DNA of 64,000 bases from GCA-2720975 sp964467985 (GTDB taxonomy: Bacteria > Planctomycetota > UBA1135 > GCA-002686595), in the NCBI GenBank assembly GCA_964467985.1, contig CAYXTP010000009.1:1-64000 (forward strand), in the 5' to 3' direction. The notes below the pieces were generated by a model, which had not been told where the DNA came from, did not search any database, and saw only the letters and a program-made list of their open reading frames with translations. Shown piece after piece: positions 34,824 to 44,065 of this stretch. The translations under genes were made by a program, and so were the position numbers. The first letter of the stretch is position 1; every line of letters begins with the position of its first letter.

Positions 34824-35201
34824 TCACTCTCCCAACACGTCTTCGATCGCGGCGACAATTTCGTCCTTGCCGAAATTGTGGCCAGGGATCGTGGCCTTGG
34901 GTTCGCCACTCGGATCGAGGGCCACGAGACCGTGCTTTGCTTCCGTGAAACCAAAACGCTCTAGATCGGTCGTCGCCAGAGCCGTTTCCTCCGGGGTAAC
35001 CAAAGTGAACTCCACCTTGCCTTCGTACTCACTCGCCAGCTCGCTCACGGCGGCCTGGACTTTGACACAGAAGGGTCAGGTATCCGCAATCACGTAGTAG
35101 CGAACTTCGGGCAGAGTGCTGCTCTGGGTCGATTCTTCGGCGTCACACGAGGCAAAGACCAGCAGCAGTGCTAGGGGCAGGATTCGAGAGGCAATGTTCA
35201 T
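34824..35201 (-). CDS. Thioredoxin-like lipoprotein selenoprotein (UPFC)
   Basis: One frame of 125 residues is broken only by TGA at 35076-35078 (codon 42). Residues 1-19 are a lipoprotein signal (LALLLVFASC). Then EVRYYVIADT-U42-PFC45-VKVQAAVSELA is the classic thioredoxin/glutaredoxin CxxC strand-helix start, with the TGA at the nucleophilic Cys. The following VEFTLVTPEETALA and HGLVALDPSGEPKATIPGHN complete a small thioredoxin fold of about 80 residues. Downstream of the TGA a hairpin fits a bacterial SECIS (35036-35058). It should be an outer- or inner-membrane-anchored redox protein. An automatic pipeline would call either a headless 74-residue protein or nothing. Pseudogene is the alternative, less likely given intact coding on both sides. 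Confidence 0.87.
35036..35058 (-). promoter_or_regulatory. Candidate SECIS hairpin in the thioredoxin-like selenoprotein gene
   Basis: On the coding strand CC-A-GGCCGC, loop CGTGA, GCG-A-GCTGG: an 8-bp stem with one G-U pair and two single-A bulges. The loop has G in position 2 and begins 26 nt after the UGA, within the accepted 16-37 nt range. It is weaker than the hairpin at 28294. Confidence 0.6.
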
Positions 35202-35227
35202 GGACGAGAGTCTACGAACTGTGCGCA

Positions 35228-36499
35228 CTAGTGCGGAGGGACCCCCTCCTGGAGGTCTTCCTTGGGGATCCAACGCACCAGTCGCCCCACCGTGAGCCCC
35301 TGCACCACGATCGAGAACACGACAACGACGTAAGTCATCGTGACGATCAGGTCCCGGGCAGGCAGGTCGGCGGGCACGGAGAGAGCCAACGCCACGGAGA
35401 TCCCCCCCCGCAGGCCCCCCCAAGTGAGGATCTTGACCGTATGGGGCGTGAAGGGGCGACGGCTGCGGAGCAGGGAAACGGCCCCCCCCACCGCGAGGAA
35501 GCGCGCCACCAGAACCAACGGGACAGCGACGAGTCCGGCCAGAACGGGGCTCCAGCCCAGGGGCAGGATCAAGACCTCCATGCCAATGAACACGAACAGC
35601 ACCACGTTCAAGATTTCGTCCACGAGCTCCCAGAAGAGGTCGAGGCGTTCGATGGTGACGGCAGACATGGCCAGGCGTTTGCCCTGGTTGCCGATCATTA
35701 GACCCGCCGCAACGACAGCGAGCGGTCCAGAACTGTGCAGGGCCAGAGCCAGGGAGTAGAGCCCCGCACACAGCGCCAGGGTCAACATGACTTCGACTTG
35801 ATACTGGTCCACTTGGCGCATGAGCTCGACGCAGATCCGGCCCGCAACCAGGCCCAACACCAAACTCCCAATGACCTCACGCAAGAACAAGGTCGCTATA
35901 CCGGCTCCGTCCAAGACGCCGTGATCTCCAATCCCACCGGCCGCCAGTCCAGTAACCACGAGAAAGACGACGACACCGATACCGTCGTTGAACAGCGACT
36001 CCCCGGCGATCTTGGTCTCCAGACTCTTGGGAGCCCCGGCGCCCTTGAGGATCGCGAGGACGGCGATGGGGTCGGTGGGAGAAATCAGCGCACCGAACAG
36101 CAAGCACTCGATCCAACTCGCTTCCAAGCCGAGCAGTGGCAGGGCCAAATGGATTAGACCGCCCACCAGGAAGGTGGAGACGAGGATGCCCACGGTGGCC
36201 AGCCCTCCGATGATCCACTTGTGCCGGTAGAGACGCTCGATCTTCACGTGCAGCGCGCCTGCGAATAGCAAGAACGCGAGCAGCACATCCAATAGGGCGC
36301 GGGCGAAGTCGAGCCGTTCGAGCAGGTCGCGGGTCGCTTCGCGCAGGGCTGGCGGAGCCACGAGGACACCCAATCCGGAAGCCACCAGGGCCAAGACCAT
36401 GACGCCAATGGTCGTTGGCAGCCCCAGGAAACGGCAGTTCACCCAAGCGGTGAGGGCTGCGACGACCAAAATGAGAGACAGAAGATCGAACAACTCCAT
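35228..36499 (-). CDS. NhaP/CPA1-family sodium-proton antiporter
   Basis: The 423-residue protein has about 12 membrane helices. The CPA1 ion-binding region is visible as FGALISPTDPIAVLAILKGAG (TDP, unwound helix) and AGESLFNDGIGVVVFLV (the ND motif). Further elements are LILPLGWSPVLAGLVAVPLV and LTWGGLRGGISVALALSVP (Arg-Gly-Gly), typical of NhaP. It exchanges Na+ or K+ for H+ across the inner membrane, for pH and salt homeostasis. Started at MELFDLLSL; the 28 in-frame codons before it look non-coding. Its stop is 26 bp from the selenoprotein start, same strand, so they may share a transcript. Confidence 0.88.
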   Translation of the reverse strand: MELFDLLSLILVVAALTAWVNCRFLGLPTTIGVMVLALVASGLGVLVAPPALREATRDLLERLDFARALLDVLLAFLLFAGALHVKIERLYRHKWIIGGLATVGILVSTFLVGGLIHLALPLLGLEASWIECLLFGALISPTDPIAVLAILKGAGAPKSLETKIAGESLFNDGIGVVVFLVVTGLAAGGIGDHGVLDGAGIATLFLREVIGSLVLGLVAGRICVELMRQVDQYQVEVMLTLALCAGLYSLALALHSSGPLAVVAAGLMIGNQGKRLAMSAVTIERLDLFWELVDEILNVVLFVFIGMEVLILPLGWSPVLAGLVAVPLVLVARFLAVGGAVSLLRSRRPFTPHTVKILTWGGLRGGISVALALSVPADLPARDLIVTMTYVVVVFSIVVQGLTVGRLVRWIPKEDLQEGVPPH

Positions 36500-36639
36500 G
36501 GGGGCGCACGATACCGGACCGATGGTCAGGGTGTCAGTTCCCTCCCGCGGTTCATGGGAGTTCGTGTCTGCGGCTCGCCGCAACCGAGGACGCTAATCCA
36601 GCCCTGACACACCCGCCCCACTCAACTACCCTAGTCTCG

Positions 36640-37983
36640 ATGTCCAGCTTCTCGCGCAGGGTCCCACTCATGGTGTTGTGTGCCCTTGGGATTCAGTGCG
36701 GATCGTCCACTCCCCCTGAGGCCCAGCCACCGAGCGTCATCGTGATCACGGTCGACACCTTGCGCGCCGACAGATTGGGTTGCTACGGGTACTTCCGGAA
36801 CACATCTCCGACGATCGACACTCTGGCCCAGGACGGGATTCTCTTTGAGCGCGCCTACGCGCCCATGTCCACGACCCTGCCCAGCCACATCTCGTTGATG
36901 ACCTCCATGAACCCCTTGCAACACGGGGTTCTGGGCAACTTCATGCACTTGAAGACAGCCCTCTCCACGTCCGACGAATTGCACACGGCGGCGCAGCTAT
37001 TCGAACGCCAGGGCTACGCCACCGCCGCCTTCATCAGTTGTACACCGCTCAAGTCGCACTCCGGCATGGACGCCGGCTTTGAGGTCTACGACGAACCCGA
37101 TGGTGCGCTGCGGGTGGCAAGGGAAACGACAGACGCGGCTCTGGCCTGGATCGAAGACAACGCCGAGCGTCCCGTGTTCTTGTGGCTGCATTACTTCGAC
37201 CCGCACCAACCCTATGGTCCTCCGGCCGATTTTGAGGGTGGGTTCACGCGCAACCGCAAGCTGCGCAGCTACTTGGCTGAGCGTGGAGTGGAATTGAGCG
37301 AGCGGGTCACCGCCAACAACAACCTGTACGACAGCTCCATCCTGTACCTGGATTCGCAGTTGCAAAGACTGCTCGACGAACTCAAGAGCAATGGGCTCTA
37401 CCAAGACAGCACGGTGGTGTTCACCGCGGATCACGGCGAGGGTCTTGGACAGCACGGGTGGATGGACCACGGTCCGATTTACGAAGAGGACATCCACGTC
37501 CCTCTGATCATCAAGCTACCGGGTGTCCAAGTGCAAGGTGGGCAACGACGCACGGACCTCGCTGCGCTGATCGACGTCCTGCCAACCCTGACTGGGATTT
37601 CGGGTCTGAGTCTGAGTGATTTGGAACAGGCTCAATTCACGGGCCACCATCTGTTGAGCGACGAATCGCCAAGACAGCATGTCTTCTCTCAACGGGTCGC
37701 CCGCGGGAGGCGCTGGGGAGCCGGGTTGAAGTACGCGCTCACGGGCCTGCGGTGGAAGTACTACCACCTGACCGAGGGTGACGATGAACTCTACGACCTC
37801 GAGCAAGATCCCGCTGAACTACAAGATGTCCTGGCGGAGCAGACGGAGGTGGCCCGGGAAATGAAGGCGATTCTCCTGAAGAAGATCCGGACCTATGAGC
37901 GTCAGAGCCGAGAAGCGGGTGACGACACCCAGTTCTCCCAGCAGGTCTTGGATGACCTCAAGGCGCTGGGGTACGCGCCCTAG
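36640..37983 (+). CDS. Sulfatase-family lipoprotein without formylglycine Cys
   Basis: The 447-residue protein has a lipoprotein-like leader (LMVLCALGIQC, lipobox IQC). The alkaline-phosphatase-like sulfatase fold is visible: VIVITVDTLRADRLGCYGY (metal Asp), YAPMSTTLPSHISLMTSM where the formylglycine site would be, LWLHYFDPHQPYG, FTADHGEGLGQHG (Asp-His) and DIHVPLIIKLPG. The active-site Cys/Ser of CxPxR is replaced by Thr in TTLPSH, so the enzyme may use Thr as in phosphatases, phosphoglycerol transferases or phosphonate hydrolases. The substrate is unknown. It is divergent from the NhaP gene, with 140 bp between them. Confidence 0.82.
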   Translation: MSSFSRRVPLMVLCALGIQCGSSTPPEAQPPSVIVITVDTLRADRLGCYGYFRNTSPTIDTLAQDGILFERAYAPMSTTLPSHISLMTSMNPLQHGVLGNFMHLKTALSTSDELHTAAQLFERQGYATAAFISCTPLKSHSGMDAGFEVYDEPDGALRVARETTDAALAWIEDNAERPVFLWLHYFDPHQPYGPPADFEGGFTRNRKLRSYLAERGVELSERVTANNNLYDSSILYLDSQLQRLLDELKSNGLYQDSTVVFTADHGEGLGQHGWMDHGPIYEEDIHVPLIIKLPGVQVQGGQRRTDLAALIDVLPTLTGISGLSLSDLEQAQFTGHHLLSDESPRQHVFSQRVARGRRWGAGLKYALTGLRWKYYHLTEGDDELYDLEQDPAELQDVLAEQTEVAREMKAILLKKIRTYERQSREAGDDTQFSQQVLDDLKALGYAP

Positions 37984-38003
37984 GCTAGCCGAAGCCCGTT
38001 CAG

Positions 38004-39497
38004 CTACTGGCGTTGGACCCAAATCAGGAACTGTCCCTCGAGATCCTCGTCGGTGAGTTCCTCGCTGGACAGCGGCACTCCATAGAGCTCGGCCAAGGCC
38101 TCTTCGAGATCCTGTTCGGTACCCGCCAGATGAACGAGCAACTGAGAGAACGTCTCGGCCGAGTCTTTGGCGCGCTCGTCGTGCAGCCAGTACACAAAGG
38201 CCGTCCTGTAGGAGCGCAGCATCTCCTTGTAGTCCCCGCGGTAGGTACTGCCGGGCACGGGCATGTCAGCGGCGGCGAGACCCAAGAACGGCGCTCGCAC
38301 GACCTGGCTGTTGCTGTCGGCGTCGTTGCGCAGACGAAACGTGCGAGTACGGTCGCGGCTGTCCTTGTAGCCGTTCTTTTGAGCCGCCCCCAAGGGCCCG
38401 ATGAACCGGTCCGCGCCGTAATTGGACTCTTGTCGCCACCAACTGTCTGCCGAAATGGCCGGGAGCCAACCACCTTCGGACAGGCCGCCCGGGACAAAGC
38501 GTTCGTAGGCCTCGGTGCGACGGGAGCGCAGATCTCCGTCGACGCGAGTACGGCACTCCCCAAAGACGTCGATGACCAGGTTCACGGACAGTGCGCCCGC
38601 GAAACTCTCGGGGACGCGGCCACCGTAGTAGTTGTCCACGAGGGAGTTGGTACACAGCTGGGTCATCTGCTGCTCCATGCCTGTAGCGACTCGTGAATTC
38701 ATGGCCATGCCCGCTGACCAGTTCGTGGCTCCCGCTCCGGGAGCAGCAAACTCCAAGCACATGACCTTGTAGCGATCCATGTAGAACTGGGTCCAATCTG
38801 CAACTCCGTCTTGCCAGAAGGAGGGTTGCAGTTCGGGATAGACCCAACCCGCAAGAGACAGCCACTCGATGAATGGTTGGCGCCGCGGGGCAAGGATGAC
38901 GGACTCGGGAGTGTCCTCCCGATCGAAGCCCATGTAGGCCCCGGAGCCCATGGCTTGTGCCAGACGCGCGGCCACCTCTCGTACCGAATCCCGGGCATTG
39001 AGCCCCTCGAACAAGTCCGCATCGGGTTCGCTGCCCCAATCGTCCAAGCCCTTGGCCATCTTGGCGATCTGACTCCCGCGCACGCGTTTGAGCCAGCTCG
39101 AGAGCTCCTTGATGTCCTTGCGCATGACCTTCAATTCGTCCTTGTCCACGCTCGGTTCGACCCAGTCCAACCAGCGGTCCTGGAGCACGAGCACACTCGC
39201 GCAGATCTTGTGGAAGTTGTCGGCGTCCGGGAGTGAGCGGGCGCTCTCGCGATCGAGCAACAATTCGAATAGGCCTAGGCGAATACGAATGTAACCGTGG
39301 TCGAGAAACTCATCCGTCGGGAAGGTGTCGGCGGAGGCTTCGGATCGACCGCTGCGAGCGAGAACCTCGTCAACGAGCCTCTGGAATGGGATTGAACTGG
39401 GCTGCTGCGCCTGGGCGGAGACCATCAAGAATGCCGCGGCCACACAGCGCAAGACGGAAGTGGCTCCAGGCAAGCGACGGGTCGTTGAAGTCGGCAT
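38004..39497 (-). CDS. Secreted hypothetical protein with helical Asp/Glu-rich C-terminus
   Basis: The 497-residue protein has a signal peptide (LRCVAAAFLMVSAQAQ). No catalytic motif that I recognise is present. There is an Asp/Glu/Lys-rich helical part (DKDELKVMRKDIKELSSWL), a middle region with MTQLCTNSLVDNYYGGRVPESF, and a C-terminal stretch YRTAFVYWLHDERAKDSAETF that reminds me of planctomycete zinc-protease-like folds but lacks a clear HExxH. I do not assign a function. It lies 152 bp after the STT3-like gene on the same strand, so a shared transcript is possible. The start at MPTSTTRR is chosen for the signal peptide; 83 upstream in-frame codons look non-coding. Confidence 0.6.
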   Translation of the reverse strand: MPTSTTRRLPGATSVLRCVAAAFLMVSAQAQQPSSIPFQRLVDEVLARSGRSEASADTFPTDEFLDHGYIRIRLGLFELLLDRESARSLPDADNFHKICASVLVLQDRWLDWVEPSVDKDELKVMRKDIKELSSWLKRVRGSQIAKMAKGLDDWGSEPDADLFEGLNARDSVREVAARLAQAMGSGAYMGFDREDTPESVILAPRRQPFIEWLSLAGWVYPELQPSFWQDGVADWTQFYMDRYKVMCLEFAAPGAGATNWSAGMAMNSRVATGMEQQMTQLCTNSLVDNYYGGRVPESFAGALSVNLVIDVFGECRTRVDGDLRSRRTEAYERFVPGGLSEGGWLPAISADSWWRQESNYGADRFIGPLGAAQKNGYKDSRDRTRTFRLRNDADSNSQVVRAPFLGLAAADMPVPGSTYRGDYKEMLRSYRTAFVYWLHDERAKDSAETFSQLLVHLAGTEQDLEEALAELYGVPLSSEELTDEDLEGQFLIWVQRQ

Positions 39498-39649
39498 CGA
39501 TTCGAAGGGCAGCCCGGGAAAAAGGCTTGGCAAGGGGAGCGCCAGCAAAGAAGCCAGCGAGAAGATCGGCGAGACAGGGAGCAGGGAGCGCCCCTGAACA
39601 TCGCAGACTAGGACATTCCTACGTCGGTAAAAGTCCCCGGTTGGCGCAA

Positions 39650-41890
39650 TTATTCCTGGTCGGATTCGATGTGTTGCACCGGCTCCCCGTTCAGCACGGC
39701 CTGTAGAGGCACGTAGGCCCGGCCTTTCTGTTCGCCGAGGGTCCAACTGAGCGGTCCCGCGGCCGCTCCGGATTCCTCATCCTCCGTACTCCAAGGTACG
39801 CGCAGGCGTGCCACCCCATCGGCCTCGACGCGCGCCTCTCCCATCCAAACGTACTGATCTTCTTGCCCACTAAAGACGCGCCGCACTCGAGCTCGCAGGA
39901 CCTGGCCGACGGCGCCGCGCACCTCAAGCACGGCGGCTGGCACGCACTCCCAAATCCAGCCTGCGGGCATCCCGCCGCTCAGAGTCTCGCCGAAGGCCAC
40001 TAGGCGCAGGAAGTCCGGGTGCGGTTGGCCGGGAACCTCCGCCCCATAGCGACAAGGCAAAAGACGTAACACCAGTGGGCGATCCGACTGACCGTGCGCC
40101 GGATCATCTGCCAAGGCGCGGCCCATCGTATCCAGGTTGCGCGCCCAATCAGAGCCGAGCAAGACGTGGCGCACTCGTCGATGCTCACACAACGCCTTGG
40201 CTTCCTCATCCGAGCCCGCCAACAGGAAACGCCAGGGGTCGAGAAAACTGTCCAAGCCCAGGTACAGTCCGAAGTTCGTGGCGACGGTCGGCCGGCCCGC
40301 AGCCCACTCAATCATGTGACCCAAGTCCCATTGGGCTAGGACGGCCTCGTCTGGGGTTCCGTGGGTGCGCAACCAACTGCAGAGAATGCGCAAGCCTCGT
40401 TCGCGTTCCTTGGCCGGAGACCTGGGATACCGGTAGGGGCTCAACGAACGGGACCATGTGCTCGCCACGGTCCCGGGCTGGGCGAGCATGGGCAATCCGC
40501 TGGCTAGGGCGAACAGGATCATCGGGGCGCGGCGCGCGCTGAGACCACGGGTCATGTGGGCAAACCAGACTCCCAAGAGAATCGCCATGGGCGCGGCCAA
40601 CCCTTCCGCGAAGCGCCTCTGAAAGAGGGCCATGGCAAGCAGCAACAGGCTCGCCAGCAAGTAGGGCAGCAAGGCCCCGTGGGCTCGTCGCGCCCCGTGC
40701 CACCAGGCCAAGGGCAAGAGCAGCAGTCCCCAACCGAGCCAGTGCGTGCACGCTCCGATCCCACCGATCAGACCCCATCCCAGGGGTTGTGACTCGAAGA
40801 TACGCCCCATGAAGACGTTGGAGCCGGTCGCCCAGCTTAGGCCCTGGGTGAACGACTCAGCGAGGGGCCCGAAGAGTGAGAGCCCACCCGCGACCAATGC
40901 TGTACCGCCAAGCCAACGCGGATAGCGATCCAGGAACTGCTCGTTGACTCGCCCGCACAGCAAGTAAGGGACACAAGCCAACGAGCCGGCCACGAGGAAT
41001 AGAAGGTGGAAGGTCGATAGGTTGATGATCTCCCACGGTCCCCAGGGACTCGCGAAGACATCGGGGCTGATGACGAAGGCTGCGACCAAGTGGAAACTCG
41101 CTCCAAACACTCCCAATCCTCTACGCGTTGCCGCTGGCGCTCGGAGCATGCGCCACAGCAATGCAATGTCGAGGACACCTATCAGCAATAGTGAGGCGAC
41201 CCAAGAAGCTAGGGCCAGTCCAGCCAGGGCGCCGGCCAAACAACCGCAGAGCAGGGCGGACTTGACCCGTGTGAGGGTTTTGATTTCGAGTCCGCGAGCC
41301 GCCAAGAGGAGCAATCCCAAGTGCAGGAAGGAAACCCAAGCGTGGTGATCGCCGTTGCCCAAACGGGAGTAGCGCAGGGCCGCGAAAGAGAACGCGTGGT
41401 AGAAGCCGGCAAACAGAGCAGCGCGCGTTCCACCCAACCGACTAGCGGCGAGGGCCACGAGCACACTTGTTAGCGCGCCGAGAATCCACGGGGCGCGGGC
41501 GACGTTCTGTTCCACGTACACGGACCGTTCGGCGGGTGAACTGGGGGCCCAGGGTGCGAGAGCCGTGTGCAGCACGCGGGTGTACATGCCCGGCCAAGGA
41601 ATGGGCGCCCCTCCCTGGGCCTCGAAGTCGGGAAAAGCCAACAAGGGGTCCCGGACCTGCACCTCACCGTTGCTAAGCAGGGCGCGCTCCAGACGCCGCA
41701 TGTGATAGTGACTGTCAGGATCCGCGCTGTACCAGGTGTGGTTCGTGTTGTGGACCACCCCCTGTCCTAACTGGACCTCGAAGATGGTCGGCACGCGGTA
41801 ACTGTTTTCCCCTCTGACCCAGAGCGAAACCACGAGAACCAGTGCCAGGGTCGCCCAGACGGCTGTGCGCGAACGCGGCGCCGTGATCAT
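39650..41890 (-). CDS. STT3-like oligosaccharyltransferase, membrane protein
   Basis: The 746-residue protein has about 12 membrane helices in residues 10-480, then a soluble domain. The first loop carries YSADPDSHYHMRRLERALLS: the D-x-D/H loop (DPDSHYH) of STT3/PglB/AglB that binds metal and lipid-linked glycan. The soluble part has VLAQWDLGHMIEWAAGRPTV, similar to the WWDYG-type catalytic motif, with Trp-Asp present. The family moves an oligosaccharide from a lipid carrier to Asn of exported proteins; bacterial members exist. Start ATG 41890 overlaps the upstream stop as ATGA (41887-41890), so it is translated with the YejM-like gene. The full set of glycan assembly genes is not in the window. 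Confidence 0.75.
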   Translation of the reverse strand: MITAPRSRTAVWATLALVLVVSLWVRGENSYRVPTIFEVQLGQGVVHNTNHTWYSADPDSHYHMRRLERALLSNGEVQVRDPLLAFPDFEAQGGAPIPWPGMYTRVLHTALAPWAPSSPAERSVYVEQNVARAPWILGALTSVLVALAASRLGGTRAALFAGFYHAFSFAALRYSRLGNGDHHAWVSFLHLGLLLLAARGLEIKTLTRVKSALLCGCLAGALAGLALASWVASLLLIGVLDIALLWRMLRAPAATRRGLGVFGASFHLVAAFVISPDVFASPWGPWEIINLSTFHLLFLVAGSLACVPYLLCGRVNEQFLDRYPRWLGGTALVAGGLSLFGPLAESFTQGLSWATGSNVFMGRIFESQPLGWGLIGGIGACTHWLGWGLLLLPLAWWHGARRAHGALLPYLLASLLLLAMALFQRRFAEGLAAPMAILLGVWFAHMTRGLSARRAPMILFALASGLPMLAQPGTVASTWSRSLSPYRYPRSPAKERERGLRILCSWLRTHGTPDEAVLAQWDLGHMIEWAAGRPTVATNFGLYLGLDSFLDPWRFLLAGSDEEAKALCEHRRVRHVLLGSDWARNLDTMGRALADDPAHGQSDRPLVLRLLPCRYGAEVPGQPHPDFLRLVAFGETLSGGMPAGWIWECVPAAVLEVRGAVGQVLRARVRRVFSGQEDQYVWMGEARVEADGVARLRVPWSTEDEESGAAAGPLSWTLGEQKGRAYVPLQAVLNGEPVQHIESDQE

Positions 41891-43815
41891 TGACGCTGAC
41901 GCAAGAAGCGAACGCACTCGCGGGCAACCTGTCCCAAGACCTCGCGTTGGTCTTCGCAGAGTTGCGCGCTATCGGGCAGCAGGTTCCAGGCCTGATCGTA
42001 GACTTCGATCTCCTTGGCTGCCGAGTCCAGGGGAATCTGGATGATGCCTGAATCCGTCCACACGCCCAGGTCGGCCCAGGCACCCATCACGCGAGCTCGC
42101 TCAGCGGGAGGATTGAACAGGCTCGAGCCCAGGGAGTAGCCAGCACTCAGAGCGGGATCGGCACCCAGGTACTCAAGCAGGGAATTCGAGACATCGATGT
42201 GACTCGTGGGTCGATCTTCCGTCCCCGCCTCGATCCCCGGACCGCGCATGTAGAAGGGCACCTGCACCTGCTCCGGCGTGAAGTTACTGGTGTGCCCCCA
42301 GTACCCGTTCTCACAGAACTCTTCGCCGTGGTCGCCGGTCACGACAACGAGTGTGTCTTGTGCCATGCCCGATGCTTCGAGGGCCTCGAAGATCTGCGTC
42401 GCGGTTTGATCCGCGTGCACGACCGAGTTCATGTAGGTGTTCTTGACCCGCTCCTGCAAAGCGACGAGCTCAGGCCCTCCGGTGGTGATTCCCAACTCAA
42501 CGTAGTTCAGCTTCTCGATCGTCGGCTGGTGGGGTCCACCCGGGTTGTAGTAGGGCTGATGGGGTGCATCGAGAAGGATAAAGCAGAAGAACGGCTTGTC
42601 CGTCGATCGTTCCCCCACCCACTCGGTAAACGCTTCCGCTACGAAACGGTCCTTCTTGTAGGAGATGCGAGAACGTTCTTCGCCTTCCTCATTTTCGAAC
42701 CGATCAACGACTTCCTCGTCAGCCATTCCCGACCAGGCCGTGGGCCTGAACTCCGGGAAGTTCATGGATGCCGCCGAGAACACGCGGCGTTCGTAGCCCA
42801 CTTCACCAAGGGTGTCCATCAACACGGGACTCTCGTGCTCTGCCAAAGCCTTGAACCAATAGGAACCATGCAAGCCGTAGAGCATGGAGAACAGCGCTGT
42901 ACGTGTGCTGTTGCCGCCTGAGATATGGTTGTTGTAGACGCGCGCCCCTTCCGAATACTCGAGCAGGCCCGGCGTCAGTTCGGCGTTGAACATGTCCCGG
43001 CGCCAAGAGTCGAGCACGACCACGAGGATGTTCGGCCGCGGACCGTTTTCAGGCAACACGGGCCGGGTGTGCGGATAGTCCAGCTCTGCGGCTTCGGGCA
43101 TCACCTGCAGCAGCGGAGGCCCACCAGCGTCTCCATCGAGGAAGCGCGAAAGGTTCAATCGCGGATAGAGGGGCAAAGGCCGCGAGGCCACCTTCAAGTC
43201 CCAATCTCCGTTGATATCCGCAGCGGCGTAAACGCTCTTCTCGAGCCCAACTACGGGCAGGAGGAAGAGCAGCAGGATAACCCGCGGCTGCAAGAGCAAG
43301 CGTGCCCCCATGCCGAGCCCCTGGCGACGCAAGAGATCCGCGAGGAACCAACGCCAGCTCCAATACAGGATCGTTGTTCCGAGGGAGAAGATGACCGCCA
43401 CCGTGCCCCAAACGGGGAGCCCCAAGTGAATCGCATCTGCCGAACCGGGGGTGAGCGCCACGTTGAGCACGGCCCCATCAAAGTGGTGACCCAAAATGCG
43501 CCAGATGATCGTGTCGGTGTAGAGCAGCGACAGGAACAGAATCCCGACCGCGGCCTGCAGGAAGCCCACCAGGCGTGGTCGTTCCACACTGCGGTGCAGG
43601 AGCCAGAAGATCCCGCCGACGGGCAGGGAGAGGATGGCCACCGAGGAGAGCAGAGCGATGCCCACGTAGAGGCGGATCCAGGGCGAGGCGTCCTCAGGAA
43701 GTTGATACAGCCAACCCGAACCGGCAATCGTGCCGATGAGCACGCACAGGAGCCAGAGCTGGAAGCTCGCCTGAGCGATCAACCGTCGAGTGGGTTGGGA
43801 TGCGGGGGAGGGCAC
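41887..43815 (-). CDS. YejM/PbgA-like membrane protein with sulfatase domain
   Basis: The 642-residue protein has five membrane helices in residues 15-245 (for example LWLLCVLIGTIAGSGWLYQL, VGFLQAAVGILFLSLLYTD). An alkaline-phosphatase-fold periplasmic domain follows: NILVVVLDSWRRDMF (metal Asp), ISGGNSTRTALFSMLYGL with Thr at the nucleophile position, LLDAPHQPYYNPGG, and TGDHGEEFCENGYWGH. GGNSTRT and the layout match YejM/PbgA, which senses and binds lipopolysaccharide or cardiolipin in enterobacteria; a second reading is a phosphoethanolamine-type transferase. Its stop overlaps the STT3-like start by 4 nt. It may modify envelope lipids used by the glycan pathway, but that is inference. Confidence 0.8.
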   Translation of the reverse strand: MPSPASQPTRRLIAQASFQLWLLCVLIGTIAGSGWLYQLPEDASPWIRLYVGIALLSSVAILSLPVGGIFWLLHRSVERPRLVGFLQAAVGILFLSLLYTDTIIWRILGHHFDGAVLNVALTPGSADAIHLGLPVWGTVAVIFSLGTTILYWSWRWFLADLLRRQGLGMGARLLLQPRVILLLFLLPVVGLEKSVYAAADINGDWDLKVASRPLPLYPRLNLSRFLDGDAGGPPLLQVMPEAAELDYPHTRPVLPENGPRPNILVVVLDSWRRDMFNAELTPGLLEYSEGARVYNNHISGGNSTRTALFSMLYGLHGSYWFKALAEHESPVLMDTLGEVGYERRVFSAASMNFPEFRPTAWSGMADEEVVDRFENEEGEERSRISYKKDRFVAEAFTEWVGERSTDKPFFCFILLDAPHQPYYNPGGPHQPTIEKLNYVELGITTGGPELVALQERVKNTYMNSVVHADQTATQIFEALEASGMAQDTLVVVTGDHGEEFCENGYWGHTSNFTPEQVQVPFYMRGPGIEAGTEDRPTSHIDVSNSLLEYLGADPALSAGYSLGSSLFNPPAERARVMGAWADLGVWTDSGIIQIPLDSAAKEIEVYDQAWNLLPDSAQLCEDQREVLGQVARECVRFLRQRQ

Positions 43816-44065
43816 GGCAGGCAGGGGTCGGGACAGGCGAAGAGTGCTCGGGCGCGACAGATACGCGGCACGTCACATTCCTATCCGAGTCAATGGGTGA
43901 GAATAGCCCTCTCTTTCACAAAAAGCGCCCCCGGCACCCAACTCCGCCGCGGCGAGCCTCTGTCTGGACCCCCCTGTGCGGCCTGCCGGGCTTGCCTCCC
44001 CGAGCAAGGGGACGTATGTTCCGCCACCGATCCGCACGCTCTTGCCTGCGCGCGCGATCACCAAC

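Noticed and set aside
34824..35048. A complete 74-residue protein starting at GTG 35048
   Set aside because: It would lack the active-site strand and lipoprotein signal that are in frame just upstream of the TGA.
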